NCBI GenBank assembly: GCA_002418865.1
Contig: DIEY01000097.1
Location: 33,492-55,925, forward strand
Origin: Bacteroidales bacterium UBA5762
GTDB taxonomy: Bacteria; Bacteroidota; Bacteroidia; Bacteroidales; TTA-H9
Length of the DNA: 22,434 bases
Direction: 5' to 3'
Position numbers and translations under genes: made by a program. The notes under the pieces were generated by a model that made no database searches, was not told where the DNA came from, and saw only the letters and a list, made by a program, of their open reading frames with translations. Positions 16,301-22,434 of this stretch are shown here, in pieces (position 1 is the stretch's first letter; the number at the start of each line of letters is the position of its first letter).

Positions 16301-19300
16301 GGGGAGGCATGATGCGGAAAATTGAATCCACCGATTTCGAAGCCGCTAATGTAGAATATATTGAATTCTGGATGATGGATCCTTTTTCTGAAGACCCTGA
16401 TAATCCGGGTGGAGAAGTTTACTTTAATTTGGGTGATATTTCTGAGGATATATTAAGAGATGGGAAAAAAAGCTTTGAAAATGGTCTGCCCGTGGGCCCT
16501 GAAATTACCGATGTAGATACCACTATTTGGGGTCGAGTACCCAGAAAACAATCCCTGGTCAATGCTTTCGATAATGATCCACAAAGCCGTCAATATCAGG
16601 ATGTTGGTTATGATGGCCTTTCTGATGAAGATGAGAGATCATTTTTTGATCAAGCCTTTCTTCAGCAAATTATTAACCTTTATGGAGCTGGTTCACAGGC
16701 TTATTTGAAAGCTTATGAAGACCCTTCTTCCGATAATTTCCAATATTTTAGGGGTACAGCCTTAGATAATGATGAACAGTATGCAAGTGTATTGGCACGC
16801 TATAAAAAATATCAAGGACCCGATGGAAATTCTCCTACGGCCGAACAAACCGGCGAAAACTATACTGCTCAATCTACTAGTTTGCCTAATGTAGAAGATA
16901 TCAATCTTGATAATACCCTCTCGGAAGATGAAAGATATTTTCAATATCGCATAGATCTGAGGCCCGATAAAATGATAGTTGGAGAAAATTATATCACCGA
17001 TATCTATCAGGCCAATAATATTCTATTGGAAAATGGTGAAAGAGGATCGGTAAAATGGTATCAGTTTAAGATTCCTATTAGCGATCCACAGTTTATTGTT
17101 GGAAATATTCAGGATTTCAAATCCATTCGTTTTATGCGGATGTTTTTCAAGAATTGGCAAAAACCTATCACGACCCGTTTCGCTACTTTTGAACTCGTAA
17201 GAGGCGACTGGCGTCGTTATCGTTATGATTTGCTCTCACCCGGCGAATATATACCTAACGATGAACAAAGCATGACGAGATTTGAAATCTCTACAGTAAA
17301 TGTTGAAGAAAACGGGAGTAAATATCCAATTCCTTATGTAATCCCACCAGGTATAGAAAGAGAAATTAATTATGGTACCACTAATTTTACTCGCCTTAAC
17401 GAACAAGCTATGGTTCTGAGAGTAAAAGAACTTCAGGATGGAGACGCTCGAGCTGCCTATAAAACTACGGGTTTCGACTTTAGGCAATATCATAGACTAA
17501 AAATGTTTGTGCACGCCGAAGACATCGATGCCTTGAACCCTAATAACGAAGGAGATTTGACCATTTTCTTGCGATTAGGCTCCGATTTTACTCAAAACTA
17601 TTATGAATATGAAATTCCCCTCTCTTTTACACCTTGGGGAACGGCTAAAACTAATCCTGCTTTAATTTGGCCTGACGAAAATAGTTTTGACATCGATCTT
17701 GATAAATTGGTTCAAATAAAACAAGACCGAAACATACAGATGAGAAATGGTGAGATTCCTGCATCTCTAACTATTCCCTATGTTACTTTTGATGGCAAGA
17801 ATAAGGTAACTATAGTAGGCACCCCCAGCATAAGCGATGTGAGAGCCATTATGATTGGAGTGCGTAATCCTAAAAAGCAATCTTTTACTGATGCCGACGA
17901 TGGTCAACCTAAGAGCGCCGAGATTTGGATCAACGAATTAAGACTTACCGATTTTAATGACCAATCGGGATGGGCTGCTACGGGTCGCTTAACCGTTAAT
18001 TTGGCCGACCTTGGTAATGTTTCGGTTAATGTTGTTCATAGCACACCTGGATTTGGAAGTATAGAAAAAAAAGTAAATGAACGACAGAAAGAAACGATTA
18101 CCTCTTATGATTTTGCCACCAATCTTCAACTTGGGAAATTTTTACCCGAAAAAGTGGGTTTACGTGTTCCTATGCATTTTGATTATTCTACTACTGTTGC
18201 AAGCCCTCAATATAATCCCCTTGATCCCGATGTTAAGTTAAAAAATGAACTCGACAGTTATCAACTTTCATCTCAGAAAGACTCGATAAGAAAATTAACA
18301 GAAGATTATACTCAAAGGAAGAACATCAATTTTATGAACGTTCGCAAAGAACGTGTTGGAACACAACGACAGCCTAAACCATGGGATATTGAGAATTTCG
18401 ATTTTACTTATTCCTATAGCGAACTCAATAGGCGCAATATTGATATTGAATACGACAACAAGAGAGCTTATAGAGGGGGCATTGGCTATACCTTTATGAC
18501 CAGGCCAAAGGTTTATCGCCCTTTCGAAAAGATCGGCCTCGTTAGCCGTAGCAAAGATCTTCAACTGATTAAAGATTTTAATTTTTCCCTCGTCCCTCGA
18601 ATGTTTAGTTTTAGGACCGATATCAACCGTGAATATACCGAACGTAAGCTACGCAATAAAAGCCAGGCTTTGGTATTGATAGAACCTACTTACATGAAAT
18701 CTTACGTTTGGACACGAATGTATGATTATAAACACGACCTCACTCAAGGTTTGAAACTCGAATACAATGCAAATGCCAATGCTTTGATTGATGAACTTCC
18801 CGGAAGTGTCGACAAGGATGACTATGGTTATACCGTAAAAGAGAAAAAAGACCAAATACGTGAAGAACTGCTTGGATTTGGTACCATGAATCAATTCAAT
18901 CAGGTTTTAAATCTTAATTATACCATACCCATTAATAAGATTAGGGCGTTTAACTGGATGACTGCTACGGCTCGATATCAAGGAACTTACAATTGGACGG
19001 CTTCGCCTAAAAGTATTCAAGAAGTGATGGGCAATAAAGCCGAAAATTCTAATACTGTTCAATTGAATGGTAATATCAGGCTCACCAGTCTCTACAATAA
19101 GGTGCCATATTTCAAGAAAGTATTGAGCACTGCCCAAACCCAAAGAGGAGGGCCTCAACCTCCACGCCCCGGACAAAGACAACAACCGGCTCCTCAAAAT
19201 CCTGAACAAGCTGATACCGCAAAAACAGCCAAACCTAAAGTGGATTATTTTAAGATTATTTCCGAGTCATTAGTAAAAATAGTTCTCGGTTTCAAAGATG

Positions 19301-20634
19301 GTTCGCTTTCTTACGCCGAAAGTAATGGCATTTTCCTTCCTGGTTTTAAACCTTCTCCGGGAATTATTGGGAATGACATGAATTTGAATGCACCTGGCGT
19401 CCCCTTTGTTTTCGGAAGCCAGGCTGATATCCGGCAAAAGGCCGCACTAAATGGATGGCTTACCGGAGATAGTCTCTTCAACATGGCTTATGCAACTAAA
19501 CATACATCTACTCTCAATGCGCGATTAACCTATGAGCCTTTTAGGGATTTTAGAGTAGAATTTACTGCTAATCGAACTTATGCAATGAATTATCAGGAAT
19601 ATTTTCGGGTAAACAGTGGAGAGTATACTTCCTATTCGCCCGTAGAATCGGGTAGTTTCTCTATTTCTTGGTTTAGTTTGAACACTTCATTTAAAACACC
19701 TGATAAGAACAATATCTCTGAACCTTTCGAAAACATGAAAATCATGCGTAAGGAAATTGCTATGCGATTGGCTCAAGAAAATCCCAACTGGCAAAACGAT
19801 CCTCAAATTGTTGATTCAACTGGTTTCCCGGTAGGTTATGGCCCTACTTCTCAGGAAGTATTACATTATTCGTTTTTGGCAGCCTATTCTGGGAAAAATG
19901 CTATGAAAGTCAGTTTGGATGCCTTCCCCAAAATACCTTTACCCAACTGGCGAATTACTTATAAGGGTCTTAAATCGATTAGTTTCATCAAAAAATATTT
20001 CAAAGAATTTACCCTCTCGCACGCCTATCGCTCCACTTATAATGTTGGAAATTACTCTACCAATGTATTATATTTTGAAAACAATGGAGCAGCTGCGGCT
20101 TTCGATGATATCAATAATTATATTCCTAAATATCAAATCTCACAAATTGCCATCACTGAACAATTTGTGCCACTTTTTGGCATCGACATGACGTGGACTA
20201 ATAATGTGTTGTCGAAACTCGAATTTAAAAAATCGCGTAATCTGGCCTTAAGTTTTGTTAATAATCAGCTTACTGAAATCAATTCCAATGAATTTGTGGT
20301 CGGAATAGGCTATCGTTTTAAAGATATTGAGATGACATTTAGGGGAGGAGGGGGAGGCCCAGCTCAACGCTATAAGAGTGATCTAAACTTAAGAGCCGAC
20401 TTCTCTATAAAGGACAATAAAACCATTATTCGGCGAATAGAAGAGGATATTACTCAAATATCGGCAGGCCAGAAACTCATTACCATTAATACATCTGCCG
20501 ATTATCAGCTCAATGAAAGAGTGATGATACGTGTCTTTTATGACAGTTCGATTACTAATCCTTATGTATCCAATCGATATTCTACGCGCACCTCTATGGG
20601 CGGAATAAGTCTGAGATTTACCCTGGCACAGTAA
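13393..20634 (+). CDS. sprA: Type IX secretion outer-membrane translocon SprA (Sov)
   Basis: A 2413-residue giant outer-membrane protein, matching the 2400-2500 residues known for SprA/Sov. In the family this is a single-chain 36-strand beta-barrel forming the type IX secretion pore. A signal peptide is visible (MKTFSVQHIRYFVILSSWIV, probable cleavage near LQASA). Family-like segments include RPNGSAELIFGIRTNKNDDP and FDFQEKIQMNVIAKVGDKIE early on, YIDDFEAAKSTIDLRLPNNW near residue 823, YIEFWMMDPF near 990, and barrel strands to the end (SMGGISLRFTLAQ). A Pro/Gln/Gly-rich insertion lies at about 1913-1950, and a GGGGG loop near 2318. Translation must start at TTG 13393, since the next in-frame ATG would lose the signal peptide. 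It follows ruvA by 19 bases. No other T9SS gene is in the window. Confidence 0.96.
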   Translation: MKTFSVQHIRYFVILSSWIVFLSSVPNYLQASAIDYSSSFFLPPDTIPLRYPFKDREIYSPPTPEHQLFLRNPSSIKVDVEYDGESKQYILTESIGSLQIRPPIVMDFEEYLEYDASRALNNYWREKSLNTKGETGDGIIPSIYIGGEAFDKIFGGSTIDVRPNGSAELIFGIRTNKNDDPSLAVRQRKTVNFDFQEKIQMNVIAKVGDKIEFKANYNTESSFDFENKIQLKYEGKEDEIIKLLEVGNVNLPLNSTLIQGSQSLFGVKTKMQFGRTTVTAVVSQQQSETKNVTVEGGAQTNTFKLTADQYEDNKHFFLSQYFYEHYNQSLSNLPIVQSNVNITKIEVWITNIGAAVTDNRNIVAFQDLGEKTPYHPALSTTIGAPEFPSNNANNLLTYLDVNQLRNINTVSNYLKSNDFTAGQDFEKIESARKLLPTEYTFNSLLGFISLNTTLNPDQSLAVAFQYTIVGDTTVYQVGEFSDGGISSPNCLVAKLLKSTTVNTRIPLWKLMMKNVYAIGAYQVNRQDFILNILYSGNNNGVPTGYLTEGEVAGIPLVRVMGFDNLDQQLNPPPDGIFDFIDNAAIQGGTFQSSNGRIYFPVVEPFGRDLRQKIGNDQLANKYCYDSLYTLTKVGAQQYPEKNKFILEGFYKSSVSSEISLNALNIPQGSVKVTHGGIPLTENVDYTVDYTMGRVKIINEALLSSGTPINISLESNTMFSIQSKTYLGTHIDYEISKDFILGATIINLSEKPLTQKTILGEDPISNTIWGLNVAYQKESLWLTRLLDKLPVYSTSVPSKIAFTGEFAHFIPGHSSAIGSTGTSYIDDFEAAKSTIDLRLPNNWFLASTPQGQTAPGMFPEAALGTGLAYGFNRAALSWYIIDPIFYDRTGTVRPKNVTKDELSRNVVRQVLENEVFPAKEIPNGVPTNIAILNIDFYPSERGPYNYDVAGVPGLSHGIDAEGNLRYPTTRWGGMMRKIESTDFEAANVEYIEFWMMDPFSEDPDNPGGEVYFNLGDISEDILRDGKKSFENGLPVGPEITDVDTTIWGRVPRKQSLVNAFDNDPQSRQYQDVGYDGLSDEDERSFFDQAFLQQIINLYGAGSQAYLKAYEDPSSDNFQYFRGTALDNDEQYASVLARYKKYQGPDGNSPTAEQTGENYTAQSTSLPNVEDINLDNTLSEDERYFQYRIDLRPDKMIVGENYITDIYQANNILLENGERGSVKWYQFKIPISDPQFIVGNIQDFKSIRFMRMFFKNWQKPITTRFATFELVRGDWRRYRYDLLSPGEYIPNDEQSMTRFEISTVNVEENGSKYPIPYVIPPGIEREINYGTTNFTRLNEQAMVLRVKELQDGDARAAYKTTGFDFRQYHRLKMFVHAEDIDALNPNNEGDLTIFLRLGSDFTQNYYEYEIPLSFTPWGTAKTNPALIWPDENSFDIDLDKLVQIKQDRNIQMRNGEIPASLTIPYVTFDGKNKVTIVGTPSISDVRAIMIGVRNPKKQSFTDADDGQPKSAEIWINELRLTDFNDQSGWAATGRLTVNLADLGNVSVNVVHSTPGFGSIEKKVNERQKETITSYDFATNLQLGKFLPEKVGLRVPMHFDYSTTVASPQYNPLDPDVKLKNELDSYQLSSQKDSIRKLTEDYTQRKNINFMNVRKERVGTQRQPKPWDIENFDFTYSYSELNRRNIDIEYDNKRAYRGGIGYTFMTRPKVYRPFEKIGLVSRSKDLQLIKDFNFSLVPRMFSFRTDINREYTERKLRNKSQALVLIEPTYMKSYVWTRMYDYKHDLTQGLKLEYNANANALIDELPGSVDKDDYGYTVKEKKDQIREELLGFGTMNQFNQVLNLNYTIPINKIRAFNWMTATARYQGTYNWTASPKSIQEVMGNKAENSNTVQLNGNIRLTSLYNKVPYFKKVLSTAQTQRGGPQPPRPGQRQQPAPQNPEQADTAKTAKPKVDYFKIISESLVKIVLGFKDGSLSYAESNGIFLPGFKPSPGIIGNDMNLNAPGVPFVFGSQADIRQKAALNGWLTGDSLFNMAYATKHTSTLNARLTYEPFRDFRVEFTANRTYAMNYQEYFRVNSGEYTSYSPVESGSFSISWFSLNTSFKTPDKNNISEPFENMKIMRKEIAMRLAQENPNWQNDPQIVDSTGFPVGYGPTSQEVLHYSFLAAYSGKNAMKVSLDAFPKIPLPNWRITYKGLKSISFIKKYFKEFTLSHAYRSTYNVGNYSTNVLYFENNGAAAAFDDINNYIPKYQISQIAITEQFVPLFGIDMTWTNNVLSKLEFKKSRNLALSFVNNQLTEINSNEFVVGIGYRFKDIEMTFRGGGGGPAQRYKSDLNLRADFSIKDNKTIIRRIEEDITQISAGQKLITINTSADYQLNERVMIRVFYDSSITNPYVSNRYSTRTSMGGISLRFTLAQ

Positions 20635-20647
20635 ATTTCAATAAATT

Positions 20648-21208
20648 CTAAAGCCCCATTTGTTTTAGCACCTCTTCTAATTGAGCAAAAAGTTCTTCCT
20701 TGCTTCCATTATTGAGAAATTTATAATCAGCAAGAGCCATGCACTGAGCAATATTTTGATGATGTGGATCATCTGACCGCATCTCTCTTGATTCGTTGGC
20801 TAAAAATTCTTCATAAGAAATTCGATCAGTTTCTGAATCTCTTTGCTTAATGCGTTGATATCGAATTTCTGGCTCTGCATCTATGGCAAATAAAGTAAAA
20901 TTTCCCTTTTGACGAAGAGAATTAACTTCACCAGGAGTTCTTATGCTTTCGATCACTGCATTTTGACCGGCTAAACGCGCTTTTTCATATAAACAATCGA
21001 TAATATATGAAGGCCCATATTTCTCCCTCAATTGATTAGCACAAAGAGTATAATTATCACGATTCAAAGGTTGGTTATGCTTTAAGAGGGTTTCTTTTAA
21101 AAAGTTCCTCACCGAATAATGAGAAAATCCTTTCTGATTTATTAGATATTCTACCATAGTTCCTTTGCCGGCTCCCAATGTACCCGTAATGCCTATGATA
21201 TATATCAT
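20648..21208 (-). CDS. P-loop nucleotide kinase-like protein
   Basis: A 186-residue P-loop kinase. The Walker A motif is GTLGAGKGT (residues 9-17). HYSVRNFLKETLL resembles the substrate-binding helix of adenylate/dephospho-CoA kinase-like enzymes. VIESIRTPGEV and LFAIDAEPEIRYQRIKQRD give a Walker-B-like strand and an Arg-rich lid. This pattern fits small NMP, dNMP or dephospho-CoA-kinase-like proteins, usually annotated only as an AAA-family ATPase. The true substrate is unknown, and I do not claim it is CoaE. Its ATG overlaps the stop of the upstream LOG-family gene by four bases (ATGA), so the two are translationally coupled. It converges with sprA across 13 bases, with no terminator seen between them. 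Confidence 0.85.
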   Translation of the reverse strand: MIYIIGITGTLGAGKGTMVEYLINQKGFSHYSVRNFLKETLLKHNQPLNRDNYTLCANQLREKYGPSYIIDCLYEKARLAGQNAVIESIRTPGEVNSLRQKGNFTLFAIDAEPEIRYQRIKQRDSETDRISYEEFLANESREMRSDDPHHQNIAQCMALADYKFLNNGSKEELFAQLEEVLKQMGL

Positions 21209-21828
21209 TCTGAACGATTTATGAGTTTTTCCTCTGTATCATTGATGAGTTGTTGTACCCATGTGGTTGGCGCTGAATGGGGTACAAACTGTTGGATGCA
21301 TGTTAACATCTCTGAAGAGCTTTCAGCAACTAAAAGATTATGCCGATGATGCTGAATGATGAAACCTTCATCGGTAGCATGATTGAGAAAAGTGAGCAGA
21401 TGGTCGTAATAATGATTGATGTTGAGAATGCCAATAGGTTTTTCATAAATATCGAGTTGTAGCCATGAAAGTGCTTCGAAAAGTTCGTCGAGAGTGCCAA
21501 TGCCTCCCGGCAGAACAATAAAAGCATCGGAAAGCTTGCCCATCATGTCTTTACGTTCGGCCATGGTTTGGCATATATGAATCTCAGATAAACCTTCATG
21601 CAGAATTTCTTTCTTGGTAAGAAACTTTGGCATTATTCCAATTACTCTGCCTGAATATTTCAAACATTCATCGGCTAAAGCCCTCATGGTCCCAATATTA
21701 GAACCTCCATATACCAATGTCAACCCAGCCAAAGCTATTTCTTTCCCTAAATTCTTGGCTTCTTCACTGTAAATGCTATTTTTCCCAAGACTCGAGCCAC
21801 AAAAAACCCCAACACTCTTTATTTCCAT
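21205..21828 (-). CDS. LOG-family nucleotide 5'-monophosphate phosphoribohydrolase (TIGR00730-like)
   Basis: A 207-residue protein of the LOG/lysine-decarboxylase-like Rossmann family. It opens with VGVFCGSSLG and carries the nucleotide-site pattern LVYGGSNIGTM, then MAERKDMM (Arg92) and the signature PGGIGTLDELFE (107-118), with the conserved Glu115. Members cleave the N-glycosidic bond of nucleoside 5'-monophosphates (cytokinin riboside phosphates in plants and fungi, AMP and others in bacteria), yielding base and ribose-5-phosphate. The old name lysine decarboxylase is not supported for this family. The C-terminal 40 residues are variable. The downstream kinase gene overlaps by four bases, and a -7 box lies just upstream. 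Confidence 0.92.
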   Translation of the reverse strand: MEIKSVGVFCGSSLGKNSIYSEEAKNLGKEIALAGLTLVYGGSNIGTMRALADECLKYSGRVIGIMPKFLTKKEILHEGLSEIHICQTMAERKDMMGKLSDAFIVLPGGIGTLDELFEALSWLQLDIYEKPIGILNINHYYDHLLTFLNHATDEGFIIQHHRHNLLVAESSSEMLTCIQQFVPHSAPTTWVQQLINDTEEKLINRSE

Positions 21829-21846
21829 CGAGTTTATTTAATATGG

Positions 21847-21854
21847 CAAATTTA
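21847..21854 (-). promoter_or_regulatory. Putative -7 box for the LOG-kinase operon
   Basis: The minus strand reads TAAATTTG, matching TAnnTTTG, 19 bases before the LOG ATG. The nearest upstream TTG (complement of 21879-21881) leaves a 24-base spacer, slightly too long. It shares the 162-base divergent gap with the manA promoter. Confidence 0.42.
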
Positions 21855-21964
21855 AAAAAAGCCTCTGAATTGTTTCAGCAATATCGTGACATAAAAATAA
21901 ACTCCATCGAAACCAATGTTTGTTATATGGAAGAAATGGAAATAAGCCATTTGCCCAAAAACAC

Positions 21965-21972
21965 TATTTTTG
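21965..21972 (+). promoter_or_regulatory. Putative -7 box for manA
   Basis: TATTTTTG matches TAnnTTTG and sits 18 bases before the manA ATG. A TTTG at 21950-21953 leaves only an 11-base spacer, so no proper -33 box was found. Confidence 0.38.
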
Positions 21973-21990
21973 TTTTCATAATATTGAAGT

Positions 21991-22434
21991 ATGCAAACAC
22001 TCTATCCTTTAAAGTTCAAGCCCATATATATGGACAAGATTTGGGGCGGACAACGATTGAAAACATTGCTAAATCACGATTTCAGCCCTTTACCTAATTG
22101 TGGAGAAGCTTGGCTGATATCAGGCATAGAGGGGTACAATTCTATAGTTTCTAATGGTTTCTTGGCCGACAATGAGTTGAATGAATTGGTAGAAATTTAC
22201 ATGGATGAATTGGTTGGTGAAACGGTATTCGAAAAGTTTGGCAATGAATTTCCTTTATTGGTTAAATTGCTCGATGCCAATGAATGGTTAAGCATTCAGG
22301 TTCATCCCAACGATGAAATAGCAAAAGCAAGAGGATTATCGGGTGGGAAAACCGAGATGTGGTATATTATTCATGCCGAACCTGATGCACAATTGATTAC
22401 CGGCTTTAGAGAAAGGATTTCGAAATTTGAGCTT
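21991..22434 (+). CDS. manA: Mannose-6-phosphate isomerase, class I, 5' part
   Basis: The first 148 codons of a class I phosphomannose isomerase, the zinc cupin enzyme that interconverts mannose-6-phosphate and fructose-6-phosphate and supplies mannose units for glycans. The frame starts at ATG 21991 and is open to the end of the window. Family features are LKFKPIYMDKIWGGQRL (residues 7-23), CGEAWLISG, LSIQVHPNDE with the expected zinc ligands Gln103 and His105, and KTEMWYIIHAEP with the expected ligand Glu122. Proteins of this type are about 320 residues in Bacteroidetes, so a little under half is present. It is divergent from the LOG-kinase pair. Confidence 0.93.
   Translation, partial: MQTLYPLKFKPIYMDKIWGGQRLKTLLNHDFSPLPNCGEAWLISGIEGYNSIVSNGFLADNELNELVEIYMDELVGETVFEKFGNEFPLLVKLLDANEWLSIQVHPNDEIAKARGLSGGKTEMWYIIHAEPDAQLITGFRERISKFEL

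Noticed and set aside
18295..19209. Three minus-strand open frames of 81-100 codons inside sprA
   Set aside because: They are shadows of a strongly supported coding frame, with no promoter or domain.
21717..22097. Plus-strand open frame of 126 codons across the LOG 5' end and into manA
   Set aside because: It is antisense to the start of the LOG gene, covers both divergent promoters and overlaps the manA coding frame out of phase; its protein shows no recognisable domain.

Overview
This looks like chromosomal DNA from a member of the Bacteroidota (Bacteroidetes), probably an environmental Bacteroidales-like lineage. The evidence is a complete sprA gene (outer-membrane translocon of the type IX secretion system) directly behind ruvA, a TonB-dependent receptor with an N-terminal carboxypeptidase-regulatory-like domain, a DUF6150-type repeat tail, AT-rich DNA, very short spacers without clear Shine-Dalgarno sequences, and several matches to the Bacteroidetes -7 promoter motif TAnnTTTG. 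Species-level identity cannot be read from the sequence.

Layout. Bases 1-3220 (+) form a tight run: the tail of a DUF6150-like protein, mtnA (methylthioribose-1-phosphate isomerase), a soluble receiver-histidine kinase fusion, and an aldo/keto reductase that starts with TTG inside the stop of the kinase gene. It meets head-on a TonB-dependent receptor (3227-5551, -) that has the best promoter in the window. An AT-rich gap of about 550 bases follows, then a His-rich multi-pass membrane protein of unknown function and a CorA-family divalent cation transporter (both +). A small unknown protein (8607-9209, -) is divergent from a two-component pair, an OmpR/PhoB-type regulator and a PhoR-type kinase (9435-11228, +), which ends in an apparently bidirectional terminator. 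A secreted MORN/YwqK-repeat protein with 16 units (11295-12611, -) is divergent from ruvA-sprA (12789-20634, +). The right end holds a translationally coupled pair on the minus strand, a LOG-family phosphoribohydrolase and a P-loop nucleotide kinase, divergent from the 5' part of a class I mannose-6-phosphate isomerase that runs off the window.

How the parts fit. Most genes are housekeeping, signalling or envelope functions: type IX secretion (SprA), outer-membrane uptake (TonB receptor), cation transport (CorA and possibly its His-rich neighbour), envelope sensing (two-component pair, receiver-kinase), Holliday-junction processing (RuvA), methylthioribose salvage (MtnA), and nucleotide or sugar-phosphate metabolism (LOG, kinase, ManA). 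I saw no rRNA, tRNA, CRISPR array, insertion sequence or phage gene. The most plausible undescribed items are the His-rich membrane protein beside CorA, the small unknown protein at 8607-9209, and the coupled LOG-kinase pair.
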